Positions 1 to 7,699 of a stretch of 64,000 nucleotides of DNA are shown one piece after another. Both the position numbers and the translations under genes were made by a program. Numbering within the stretch: the first letter of the stretch is position 1; each line of letters starts with the position of its first letter. Under the pieces are notes generated by a model. That model saw only the letters and a list, made by a program, of their open reading frames with translations. It did no database searches and had not been told where the DNA came from. This DNA comes from Yersinia enterocolitica subsp. enterocolitica (GTDB taxonomy: Bacteria; Pseudomonadota; Gammaproteobacteria; Enterobacterales; Enterobacteriaceae): assembly GCF_901472495.1 (NCBI RefSeq), contig NZ_LR590469.1, forward strand, positions 2,976,001-3,040,000, written 5' to 3'.

Positions 1-53
1 CGACGTGCACCGGAGTTGTCGGCCACGTTCAGCATAGTCTGTTCTTGGATCAT
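1..53 (-). CDS. rplN: Ribosomal protein L14 (N-terminal fragment)
   Basis: Only the first 17 codons are in the window. They read MIQEQTMLNVADNSGAR on the minus strand, the conserved start of L14, and the gene runs off the left edge. L14 is a 50S subunit protein at the interface with the small subunit. It is the first gene of the spc operon, lying 165 bp downstream of rpsQ, as in E. coli. Confidence 0.93.
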   Translation of the reverse strand, partial: MIQEQTMLNVADNSGAR

Positions 54-132
54 GTTAGTGCTCCGCTAATGTCAACTACTACTTTAGGACCCAGAATAGG
101 TCGTTTAAAAGCCCCATGAATGAGGGCGCAGC

Positions 133-161
133 ATTATAACACCGCTTCCAAATTATGGGTA
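133..161 (-). promoter_or_regulatory. Probable spc operon promoter
   Basis: On the minus strand a perfect TATAAT -10 box lies at 138-133, followed by a GC-rich discriminator. The matching -35 region is poor, as I recall for the E. coli spc promoter, which has the same surrounding context. The start point would be near position 126, giving an rplN leader of about 70 nt. Confidence 0.6.
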
Positions 162-194
162 GAAAAAATAAACGGCCCACTTTCTGAGCCGTTT
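162..194 (-). terminator. Terminator/attenuator at the end of the S10 operon
   Basis: Read on the minus strand, a stem of AAACGGC and GCCGTTT (194-170) is followed by a U-rich tract (TATTTTTT). It sits 25 bp after the rpsQ stop and just before the spc promoter, so it probably separates or attenuates S10 and spc transcription. Confidence 0.65.
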
Positions 195-218
195 ATTATG
201 TTCGAGTTGGCTACTCTA

Positions 219-473
219 TTACAGAATCGCTTTCTCTACAACGCGAACAAGTGTCCAAGACTTAGTCTTTGACAATGGACGGCATTCGCGGATTTCTACC
301 ACGTCACCGATTCCACATTCATTGTTCTCGTCATGTACATGCAATTTCGTCGTACGACGGATGAATTTCCCATAAATTGGGTGCTTCACCACACGTTCGA
401 TAGCAACAACCATGGATTTCTCCATTTTGTCACTAACTACGCGACCTTGCAGAGTACGGATTTGGTCAGTCAT
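219..473 (-). CDS. rpsQ: Ribosomal protein S17
   Basis: 84 residues, the usual length. It carries the S17 signature GDVVEIRECRPLSKTKSW near residues 56-73 and an OB-fold-like N-terminal half. S17 is a primary binding protein of the 16S rRNA 5' domain and helps early 30S assembly. It is the last gene of the S10 operon; its start codon overlaps the rpmC stop by one base, so the two are translationally linked. Confidence 0.97.
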   Translation of the reverse strand: MTDQIRTLQGRVVSDKMEKSMVVAIERVVKHPIYGKFIRRTTKLHVHDENNECGIGDVVEIRECRPLSKTKSWTLVRVVEKAIL

Positions 474-664
474 TACGCACCCGCCTTTTCAGTCAGTAAA
501 GTCTTAACACGTGCGATATTACGGCGCACTTGTTTCGACAGGTGAGTTTGTTGCAGCTGGCCACTAGCCGCCTGCATGCGCAAATTAAATTGCTCACGCA
601 GCAGGTTGAGCAGCTCAGTGTTCAGCTCTTCAACGCTTTTTTCACGCAGCTCTTGTGCTTTCAT
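473..664 (-). CDS. rpmC: Ribosomal protein L29
   Basis: 63 residues, two-helix coiled protein with the typical N-terminal [14 protein letters not shown] and an internal GQLQQTHLSKQVRRNIAR segment. L29 lies next to L23 at the peptide exit tunnel and helps form the docking site for trigger factor and SRP. It lies between rplP and rpsQ with one-base overlaps on both sides, the standard S10 operon arrangement. Confidence 0.97.
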   Translation of the reverse strand: MKAQELREKSVEELNTELLNLLREQFNLRMQAASGQLQQTHLSKQVRRNIARVKTLLTEKAGA

Positions 665-1074
665 TACATCACCGTCTTAGTTACAAAGGTGGTTCCTACA
701 GGCAGTTTCGCTGCAGCGAGCTTAAATGCTTCGCGAGCAGTTTCTTCCGGCACACCAGCCATTTCAAATAAAACTTTTCCTGGCTGGATCAGGGCAACCC
801 AATACTCTACGTTACCCTTACCTTTACCCATACGCACTTCGAGCGGCTTCTCGGTGATCGGTTTGTCCGGGAATACACGGATCCAGACCTTACCTTGACG
901 CTTAATTGCACGTGTCATCGCACGACGGGCTGCTTCGATTTGACGAGCCGTCAGGCGGCAACGGCCACAAGCTTTCAGGCCGAACTCACCGAAGCTAACA
1001 TCCGTACCTTGCGCAAGGCCACGGTTACGGCCTTTGTGCATCTTACGGAATTTTGTACGCTTTGGTTGTAACAT
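664..1074 (-). CDS. rplP: Ribosomal protein L16
   Basis: 136 residues, full length. The basic N-terminus ([19 protein letters not shown]) and the segment [20 protein letters not shown] are diagnostic of L16. It binds 23S rRNA near the A-site tRNA elbow and is a late assembly protein needed for peptidyl-transferase centre maturation. It follows rpsC by 12 bp in the S10 operon. Confidence 0.97.
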
Positions 1075-1086
1075 CAGCGATTCTCC

Positions 1087-1785
1087 TTACTTGCGGCCTT
1101 TACGCTGCTGCTTTTTAGGTTGAGCAGCCGGTTCCGGTTGTTCAACAGCAGCCATACCACCCAAGATCTCACCTTTGAAGATCCATACCTTAACGCCGAT
1201 TACACCATAAGTGGTGTGCGCTTCAGATGTGTTGTAATCGATATCCGCACGCAGTGTATGCAACGGAACACGACCTTCACGGTACCATTCGGTACGCGCG
1301 ATTTCAGCACCGCCAAGACGGCCGCTTACTTCAACTTTGATACCTTTAGCGCCAAGACGCATTGCGTTCTGTACAGCACGCTTCATAGCACGACGGAACA
1401 TAACACGACGTTCCAGCTGTGAAGTGATGCTATCAGCAACCAATTTTGCGTCCAGTTCCGGTTTACGGACTTCGGCGATGTTAATCTGTGCAGGAACGCC
1501 AGCGATATCCGCTACGACCTTACGCAGTTTTTCGACATCTTCACCTTTCTTGCCGATAACGATGCCAGGGCGAGCGGTGTGAATAGTCACACGGATGCTC
1601 TTCGCTGGACGCTCGATAACGATGCGAGAAACGGAAGCTTTCGCTAATTCCTTAGTCAGGAATTGGCGAACTTTAAAGTCGCTGTCCAGGTTGTCAGCGA
1701 ATTCTTTGGTATTTGCGTACCAGGTAGAGTTCCAAGCTTTGACAATACCTAGTCGAATACCATTAGGATGTACTTTCTGACCCAT
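1087..1785 (-). CDS. rpsC: Ribosomal protein S3
   Basis: 232 residues. A type II KH domain spans roughly residues 39-107, with the GXXG loop in [13 protein letters not shown]. The conserved C-terminal domain contains [14 protein letters not shown], and a basic tail ends in [10 protein letters not shown]3 forms part of the mRNA entry channel and the ribosomal helicase centre in the 30S head. It lies 17 bp downstream of rplV. Confidence 0.97.
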
Positions 1786-1802
1786 TGCTAGTCTCCAGAG
1801 TC

Positions 1803-2135
1803 TCAGCGATCGGACACAACCACAGTAATGTGGCTGGTGCGCTTCAGGATGCGATCTGCACGACCTTTTGCACGCGGCATAATGCGCTTCATGCTAGGGC
1901 CTTCGTCTACGAAAATCTTCGTGACTTTCAGATCATCGATGTCAGCGCCATCGTTGTGTTCTGCGTTAGCAATGGCAGACTCTAGTACCTTCTTAACCAA
2001 ACCAGCAGCTTTCTTGTTGGTATAGGCCAGAGTTTCCAGAGCTTGCGACACTTTCTTACCGCGAATCAGGTCCGCTACCAAGCGAACCTTCTGAGCAGAA
2101 GAACGAGCGTGGCGATGTTTAGCGATAGTTTCCAT
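1803..2135 (-). CDS. rplV: Ribosomal protein L22
   Basis: 110 residues. The N-terminal globular part starts [20 protein letters not shown]. The long beta-hairpin with the [15 protein letters not shown] loop reaches into the exit tunnel, where it contacts macrolides and stalling peptides. No loop deletion of the kind linked to erythromycin resistance is visible. It lies between rpsS and rpsC. Confidence 0.97.
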
Positions 2136-2149
2136 CTCTTCCTCCTACC

Positions 2150-2428
2150 TTAGCGCTTTTTAGCCTTTTTATCGGCCGCATGGCCGCGATAAGTACGGGT
2201 CGGCGCGAATTCGCCCAGTTTGTGACCGACCATTTCATCGGAAACAAAAACGGGAACGTGCTGACGACCATTATGGACAGCGATGGTCAAACCGATCATA
2301 TTTGGAAAGACCGTTGAACGACGGGACCAAGTCCGAATTGGCTTCTTGTCTCCGCTTTCCACCGCTTTCTCTACCTTCTTCAGCAAGTGCAGGTCAATGA
2401 AGGGACCTTTCTTGAGAGAACGTGGCAT
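2150..2428 (-). CDS. rpsS: Ribosomal protein S19
   Basis: 92 residues, usual length, starting [18 protein letters not shown]. The family signature near residues 53-77 includes [21 protein letters not shown]19 sits in the 30S head with S13, contacting the A-site finger of the large subunit. It lies 14 bp from both rplB and rplV in the S10 operon. Confidence 0.97.
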
Positions 2429-2442
2429 GGCTTATCCTCTAA

Positions 2443-3267
2443 TTATTTTTTACTACGGCGACGTACGATGAACTTATCAGTACGCTTGTTGCTACGGGTC
2501 TTCTTACCTTTGGTTTGAACGCCCCACGGGGTTACCGGGTGCTTACCAAAGTTACGACCTTCACCACCACCGTGTGGGTGATCTACCGGGTTCATCGCCG
2601 TACCGCGAACGGTAGGACGAATACCACGCCAACGACTAGCACCTGCTTTACCCAGGACACGCAGCATGTGTTCAGCGTTACCGACTTCACCTAAGGTGGC
2701 GCGGCAATCAGCTAGAACTTTGCGCATTTCGCCGGAGCGCAGACGCAGAGTAACGTAGGAACCGTCACGAGCAACGATCTGAACGTATGCACCAGCAGAA
2801 CGAGCCAATTGGCCGCCTTTACCTGGTTTCATTTCTACGTTATGAACCGTTGAACCAACTGGGATGTTACGCATAGGCAGGGTGTTACCTGCTTTAATTG
2901 CAGCATCTACGCCAGATTGAATCTGGTCACCAGCTTTCAGGCCTTTCGGCGCCAGGATGTAACGGCGTTCGCCGTCTTTGTACAGAACCAGCGCGATATT
3001 CGCGGAACGGTTCGGATCGTACTCCAGACGCTCTACCACAGCAGGGATACCATCTTTGTTGCGTTTGAAGTCAACCAGACGATAATGTTGCTTGTGGCCA
3101 CCACCGATATGACGGGTAGTGATACGGCCATTGTTGTTACGGCCACCGCTTTTGCTTAATTTCTCAAGCAACGGGGCATAAGGCTTACCCTTGTGCAGCT
3201 CAGGGTTAACCACTTTAACAACGTGGCGACGACCCGGAGACGTAGGTTTACATTTAACAATTGCCAT
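2443..3267 (-). CDS. rplB: Ribosomal protein L2
   Basis: 274 residues, expected length. The signature [17 protein letters not shown] near residues 224-240 contains the conserved histidine close to the peptidyl-transferase centre. L2 is required for 30S-50S association and peptide-bond formation. The basic C-terminus is normal. It follows rplW by 16 bp. Confidence 0.98.
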
Positions 3268-3283
3268 TGTTTACTCCTCCGAC

Positions 3284-3586
3284 TTACTCTGCGCCGCCGA
3301 TGAAGTCCAGATTCTGGCCTTCTTTCAGGGTGACGTAAGCTTTTTTCCAGTCGCTACGACGACCAACACGCTGACCGTGACGCTTACTCTTGCCTTTAAC
3401 CAGCAAGGTGTTAACGTCTTCGACTTCGACTTCAAACAGTTTCTGCACTGCAGCTTTAATTTCTGCTTTGGTCGCGTCTTTGGCAACTTTGAGAACGATG
3501 GTGTTATTCTTTTCCATCGCAGCGGACGCTTTTTCAGATACATGCGGCGCGCGCAGTACTTTCAGCAGACGTTCTTCACGAATCAT
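3284..3586 (-). CDS. rplW: Ribosomal protein L23
   Basis: 100 residues, full length, with the L23 fold signature KSKRHGQRVGRRSDWKKAYV in the C-terminal half. L23 surrounds the tunnel exit and is the main docking site of trigger factor and SRP. Its ATG overlaps the rplD stop (ATGA), implying translational coupling. Confidence 0.97.
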   Translation of the reverse strand: MIREERLLKVLRAPHVSEKASAAMEKNNTIVLKVAKDATKAEIKAAVQKLFEVEVEDVNTLLVKGKSKRHGQRVGRRSDWKKAYVTLKEGQNLDFIGGAE

Positions 3587-4188
3587 GCCAGCATCTCCTC
3601 AACTTGCTTCACAGCATCAGCAGTCATAACCACTTTGTCGAAGGCGATCAAGCTAACTGGGTCAATACCAGCAACATCACGGACATCAACCTTATACAGG
3701 TTGCGAGCTGCCAAGAACAAGTTCTCGTCCAGTTCACCAGTGATGATCAGTACATCTTCCAGAGCCATATCTTTCAGTTTCTGTGCCAGCAACTTAGTTT
3801 TAGGTGCTTCAACAGAGAACTTTTCGACAATGATCAGACGATCTTGACGTACCAATTCGGACAGAATGCTTTTCAGCGCGCCGCGGTACATCTTTTTATT
3901 TACTTTCTGACTGTGGTCCTGAGGCTTCGCAGCAAAGGTCACACCACCTGAACGCCAGATTGGGCTCTTTACAGAACCTGCACGCGCACGGCCGGTACCT
4001 TTCTGGCGCCACGGTTTTTTACCGGAACCTGTTACTTCGGCGCGGGTCTTCTGAGCACGAGTACCTTGACGGGCACCTGCTGCATAAGCAACAACAACCT
4101 GATGTACCAGCGCTTCGTTGAAATCACGACCGAAGGTAGTTTCGGAAACAGTCAGCGCGCTTTGCGCGTCTTTCACTATTAATTCCAT
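3583..4188 (-). CDS. rplD: Ribosomal protein L4, S10 operon autoregulator
   Basis: 201 residues, usual length. The extended loop that lines the exit tunnel is present (KKPWRQKGTGRARAGSVKSPIW, about residues 57-78). Beyond its structural role, L4 represses its own operon in E. coli by binding the S10 leader and causing NusA-dependent termination and a translation block. The leader is present here upstream of rpsJ, so the same feedback is likely. Confidence 0.97.
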   Translation of the reverse strand: MELIVKDAQSALTVSETTFGRDFNEALVHQVVVAYAAGARQGTRAQKTRAEVTGSGKKPWRQKGTGRARAGSVKSPIWRSGGVTFAAKPQDHSQKVNKKMYRGALKSILSELVRQDRLIIVEKFSVEAPKTKLLAQKLKDMALEDVLIITGELDENLFLAARNLYKVDVRDVAGIDPVSLIAFDKVVMTADAVKQVEEMLA

Positions 4189-4198
4189 TGCTATCCCC

Positions 4199-4828
4199 TT
4201 ACGCCTTCACAGCTGGTTTAACGATCAGGTTGCCACCGGTTGCGCCCGGTACAGCACCCTTAACCAGCAGCAGGTTGCGCTCAGCGTCAACACGTACTAC
4301 GTCCAGGCTTTGAACGGTTACACGCTCGTCACCCAGGTGGCCTGCCATTTTCTTGCCTTTAAACACTTTGCCCGGAGTCTGGTTTTGACCGATAGAACCC
4401 GGAACACGGTGAGACAAGGAGTTACCATGGGTAGCATCTTGGGTACGGAAGTTCCAGCGCTTAACAGTACCGGCAAAACCTTTACCTTTAGACGTACCTG
4501 TAACGTCAACTTTCTTAACGTCTGCGAAAATCTCGACGCTAATTTCTTGGCCAGCAGTGAACTCTTGACCTTCTGGAAGGCGGAATTCCCACAGACCACG
4601 GCCAGCTTCTACGCCAGCTTTAGCGAAATGACCCGCTTCTGGTTTAGTAACGCGGTTAGCTTTTTTAGCACCGGTAGTTACTTGCACAGCACGGTATCCG
4701 TCGTTCTCCAGGCTTTTGACCTGAGTTACGCGGTTCGCTTCAATTTCGATAACAGTTACTGGGATTGAAACGCCATCTTCTGTGAAGATACGAGTCATGC
4801 CCACTTTCTTACCGACTAAACCAATCAT
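4199..4828 (-). CDS. rplC: Ribosomal protein L3
   Basis: 209 residues. The conserved loop reaching the peptidyl-transferase centre is present, including GSIGQNQTPGKVFKGKKMAG with the glutamine methylated by PrmB in E. coli. L3 is one of the first proteins to bind 23S rRNA during assembly. It is the second gene of the S10 operon, 32 bp after rpsJ. Confidence 0.97.
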   Translation of the reverse strand: MIGLVGKKVGMTRIFTEDGVSIPVTVIEIEANRVTQVKSLENDGYRAVQVTTGAKKANRVTKPEAGHFAKAGVEAGRGLWEFRLPEGQEFTAGQEISVEIFADVKKVDVTGTSKGKGFAGTVKRWNFRTQDATHGNSLSHRVPGSIGQNQTPGKVFKGKKMAGHLGDERVTVQSLDVVRVDAERNLLLVKGAVPGATGGNLIVKPAVKA

Positions 4829-4860
4829 TGTTTCAACCTCTCAATCGCTCAATGACCTGA

Positions 4861-5172
4861 TTAACCCAGGCTGATCTGCACGTCTACACCGGCAGCCAGA
4901 TCCAGACGCATCAGAGCATCAACGGTTTTCTCGGTTGGCTCAACGATGTCAACCAGACGCTTGTGAGTGCGAATCTCGTACTGATCGCGCGCATCTTTAT
5001 TGACGTGCGGAGAGATCAGAACGGTAAAGCGCTCTTTGCGAGTTGGCAGCGGGATCGGACCACGAACCTGCGCACCAGTGCGCTTGGCAGTCTCGACGAT
5101 TTCCGCAGTTGATTGATCGATCAAACGATGATCAAACGCTTTCAGGCGGATACGGATTCTTTGGTTCTGCAT
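4861..5172 (-). CDS. rpsJ: Ribosomal protein S10 / NusE
   Basis: 103 residues, the invariant length, starting [19 protein letters not shown] and containing [15 protein letters not shown]. In addition to its place in the 30S head, S10 pairs with NusB in antitermination complexes and links RNA polymerase to the ribosome through NusG. It is the first gene of the operon and carries the regulatory leader upstream. Confidence 0.98.
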
Positions 5173-5350
5173 GAGACCAGAGCTCCAATTATTTATAAAC
5201 GTAAATGATTACTCCTCGCACCCATTTCGATTGATGGGGGAGTGTAATCGTTCAACATATAACCCCCATATCCGGGAGTATTGTTCGGTTCTAGCACTAG
5301 GCTATAACCGACAGATTAGTTTCAATCTGACCTATCAAGATTAGGTAGGC
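5173..5350 (-). promoter_or_regulatory. S10 operon leader, likely L4-controlled
   Basis: About 178 nt of untranslated RNA would lie between the predicted start point and the rpsJ ATG, close to the about 172 nt of the E. coli leader. Several self-complementary stretches are visible, for example the GGGGGTTAT and CCCCCATC-rich segments around 5233-5270. That this is the L4 target is inferred from position and family knowledge; I did not fold it. Confidence 0.65.
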
Positions 5351-5356
5351 CCGCGC

Positions 5357-5384
5357 ATTATACGTAAATACCAGCAGGAAGCAA
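5357..5384 (-). promoter_or_regulatory. S10 operon sigma-70 promoter
   Basis: On the minus strand the -35 box TTGCTT (5384-5379) and a perfect -10 TATAAT (5362-5357) are separated by 16 bp. A GCGCGGGCC discriminator follows, typical of growth-rate and ppGpp-controlled ribosomal promoters. The start point would be about 5350. Confidence 0.8.
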
Positions 5385-5439
5385 GCCAGTGTTGAAAATC
5401 TATGCGAAAACTTACCAGATAATTTAATTAGGAGGAAAT

Positions 5440-5580
5440 ATGGCTATGTTTGGAGGTTTGCAGATAAGAAAGAGTGAGGCCGATACGGCTCCCACTCTTT
5501 TAACTCAATATATTGTGGCGGGTAAGCGAGCGACTGCACGCCAGGTGAAGGAGTTAATCTTTTGCCAATTGAGCCTGTGA
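5440..5580 (+). CDS. Candidate 46-residue small protein, unknown function
   Basis: An uninterrupted 46-codon frame begins MAMFGGLQIRKSEADTAP and ends QVKELIFCQLSL. It is preceded by a strong Shine-Dalgarno sequence, AGGAGG, 4 bp before the first ATG and 10 bp before the second. I do not recognise the product. The last 27 bp are antisense to the bfr 3' end, and the bfr terminator hairpin lies inside the frame, so chance cannot be excluded. No good promoter is obvious: a TTGAAA and a GATAAT lie 21 bp apart, too far. It lies where E. coli has gsp genes between rpsJ and bfr. Confidence 0.3.
   Translation: MAMFGGLQIRKSEADTAPTLLTQYIVAGKRATARQVKELIFCQLSL
5469..5500 (-). terminator. bfd-bfr terminator
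   Basis: Arms AAAGAGTG (5469-5476) and CACTCTTT (5493-5500) form a stem 54 bp beyond the bfr stop. On the minus strand the stem is followed by CTTATC, a short U-poor tail, so termination may be moderate. Confidence 0.6.
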
Positions 5581-6027
5581 GTAGTTCTGTATTCCCAGAC
5601 GTTCGATAAGGCTAAGTTCTGTTTCGAGCCAGTCAATATGGCCTTCTTCGTCAGCAAGAATTTCTTTCAATAAATCGCGACTAACATAATCATGAATAGA
5701 ATCAGCGTAAGCGATGCCTTCACGCAGATCCTTTGCTCCTGCCAACTCAAGGGCTAAATCGGATTTAAGTATTTCCTCAACATCTTCACCAATGTTCAAC
5801 TTACCCAAATCCTGTAAGTTAGGAATACCTTCGAGGAATAAGATGCGCTCAATGTATTTATCCGCATGCTTCATTTCGTCAATGGATTCGTGATACTCCT
5901 TATCATTAAGGCGCATCAGTCCCCAGTTTTTAAACATTCGGGCGTGGAGAAAGTATTGATTGATAGCAACTAACTCGTTTCCGAGCAGTTTGTTGAGATG
6001 TGCAATTATTTTTTTATCGCCTTTCAT
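5554..6027 (-). CDS. bfr: Bacterioferritin
   Basis: 157 residues from MKGDKKIIAHLNKLLGNE; E. coli Bfr is 158. I chose this start over an in-frame ATG 16 codons upstream because it matches the family N-terminus. The ferroxidase ligands are visible: Glu18 in LLGNELVAINQY, the ExxH of DEMKHADKY near 51-54, Glu94 and the EEGHIDWLE motif near 127-130. Met52, which ligands the inter-subunit haem, lies in DEMKHAD. The 24-mer stores iron; Bfd, encoded just upstream, helps release it. Confidence 0.97.
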   Translation of the reverse strand: MKGDKKIIAHLNKLLGNELVAINQYFLHARMFKNWGLMRLNDKEYHESIDEMKHADKYIERILFLEGIPNLQDLGKLNIGEDVEEILKSDLALELAGAKDLREGIAYADSIHDYVSRDLLKEILADEEGHIDWLETELSLIERLGIQNYSQAQLAKD

Positions 6028-6106
6028 AGATAAACCCTCCGCTTCCAGTACTAAAAGTGTAGTACCAGATGGCAAAGTATGGGGTAAAACTTCTCCCGGC
6101 TAACTA

Positions 6107-6301
6107 TTAGGCAACATCATTCATTTCTGGAATGTTCGCGCGTTCCTCGATCAATATTTCCCTCGCCTGTCGAATGCATTTTCCACAGTCGGTACCAATC
6201 GGTACTAATTGACGCAGTTGTTGAATGGTATGTGGGTGGTGCTGACGGACAGCGTTACGGATAACTTTGTCAGATACCGCATTACACAGGCAAACATACA
6301 T
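6107..6301 (-). CDS. bfd: Bacterioferritin-associated ferredoxin
   Basis: 64 residues from MYVCLCNAVSD, the same length as E. coli Bfd. Four cysteines in CxC (residues 4 and 6) and CxxC (GTDCGKCIRQ, near 38-41) ligate a [2Fe-2S] cluster. The reduced protein passes electrons to bacterioferritin haem to mobilise stored iron. It is followed by bfr after about 80 bp, probably one operon. The upstream AT-rich region could hold a Fur site, but I see only a weak match. Confidence 0.96.
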   Translation of the reverse strand: MYVCLCNAVSDKVIRNAVRQHHPHTIQQLRQLVPIGTDCGKCIRQAREILIEERANIPEMNDVA

Positions 6302-6384
6302 AAAATGACTCACTTCTTAACCAGTAACTACAGTGTAAATAAGAATGCGAGTTATTTCAATTAAGATTATTTTCTATGGGCAAT

Positions 6385-6406
6385 AAAAAAGGGCGCCGAA
6401 GCGCCC
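6385..6406 (-). terminator. tufA terminator
   Basis: Minus-strand stem-loop GGGCGCTTCGGCGCCC (6406-6391) with a stable tetraloop is followed immediately by six U residues. It lies 38 bp after the tufA stop and ends the str operon. Confidence 0.93.
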
Positions 6407-6443
6407 TCTACTTGATCAATAAAATAATTAATCAATAAAACAA

Positions 6444-7628
6444 TTAAGCGATAACTTTAGCAACAACACCAGCGCCTACAGTACGGCCGCCTTCACGGAT
6501 TGCGAAACGCAGACCGTCGTCCATTGCGATTGGGTGAATCAGAGTAACAACCATGTTGATGTTGTCACCTGGCATCACCATTTCAACGCCTTCTGGCAGT
6601 TCGATGGTACCGGTTACGTCAGTTGTACGGAAGTAGAACTGAGGACGGTAGCCTTTGAAGAACGGAGTATGACGGCCGCCTTCATCTTTGCTCAGAATAT
6701 AAACTTCTGATTCAAAGGTAGTGTGTGGCTTGATAGAACCTGGTTTAGCAAGAACTTGACCACGTTCGATATCTTCACGTTTGATACCACGCAGCAGAAC
6801 ACCAACGTTCTCACCAGCACGGCCTTCGTCCAGCAATTTGCGGAACATTTCAACGCCAGTACAAGTAGATTTAACAGTATCTTTGATACCAACGATTTCT
6901 ACTTCTTCACCAACTTTAACGATACCGCGCTCTACACGACCCGTTACAACAGTACCACGGCCAGAGATAGAGAATACGTCTTCGATTGGCAGCAGGAATG
7001 GCTTATCAACCGCACGTTCTGGTTCTGGGATGTAAGTATCCAGGTAGCCAGCCAGTTCGATGATTTTATCTTCCCACTCTTTAACGCCTTCCAGCGCTTT
7101 CAGAGCTGAACCTTTAACTACTGGGATGTCATCGCCTGGGAAATCGTAAGCAGAAAGAAGTTCACGAACTTCCATTTCTACCAGTTCCAGCAGCTCTTCA
7201 TCGTCAACCATGTCGCATTTGTTCATGAATACGATCATGTAAGGAACGCCAACCTGACGACCCAACAGGATGTGCTCACGAGTCTGTGGCATTGGGCCAT
7301 CAGTTGCAGCAACAACCAAGATAGCGCCGTCCATCTGAGCAGCACCGGTGATCATGTTTTTAACGTAGTCGGCGTGCCCTGGGCAGTCAACGTGCGCATA
7401 GTGACGTGACGGGGTGTCATATTCAACATGAGAAGTGTTGATGGTGATACCACGTGCTTTTTCTTCTGGTGCGTTATCGATCTGATCGAAAGCACGAGCG
7501 CTACCGCCGTAGGTTTTAGCCAGAACGGTGGTGATTGCTGCAGTCAGGGTAGTTTTACCATGGTCAACGTGGCCGATAGTACCGACGTTTACATGGGGTT
7601 TGGTACGTTCAAATTTTTCTTTAGACAC
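6444..7628 (-). CDS. tufA: Elongation factor Tu
   Basis: 394 residues, full length. G1 motif GHVDHGKT is at residues 19-26, DCPGH near 81 and NKCD near 136, followed by the two beta-barrel domains. EF-Tu carries aminoacyl-tRNA to the A site as a GTP complex. As the last gene of the str operon, 71 bp after fusA, it is the tufA copy; a second tuf gene is expected elsewhere in the genome. Confidence 0.98.
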   Translation of the reverse strand: MSKEKFERTKPHVNVGTIGHVDHGKTTLTAAITTVLAKTYGGSARAFDQIDNAPEEKARGITINTSHVEYDTPSRHYAHVDCPGHADYVKNMITGAAQMDGAILVVAATDGPMPQTREHILLGRQVGVPYMIVFMNKCDMVDDEELLELVEMEVRELLSAYDFPGDDIPVVKGSALKALEGVKEWEDKIIELAGYLDTYIPEPERAVDKPFLLPIEDVFSISGRGTVVTGRVERGIVKVGEEVEIVGIKDTVKSTCTGVEMFRKLLDEGRAGENVGVLLRGIKREDIERGQVLAKPGSIKPHTTFESEVYILSKDEGGRHTPFFKGYRPQFYFRTTDVTGTIELPEGVEMVMPGDNINMVVTLIHPIAMDDGLRFAIREGGRTVGAGVVAKVIA

Positions 7629-7699
7629 GACTATATTCCTTACTCTGGTGCTCTACCACTTATGAGAGAGCACTGGATCATTGTTTTAAACCCGAAAGC

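Noticed and set aside
4118..4768. 216-codon plus-strand frame opposite rplC
   Set aside because: Antisense to a ribosomal gene with strong codon bias; no family similarity recognised.
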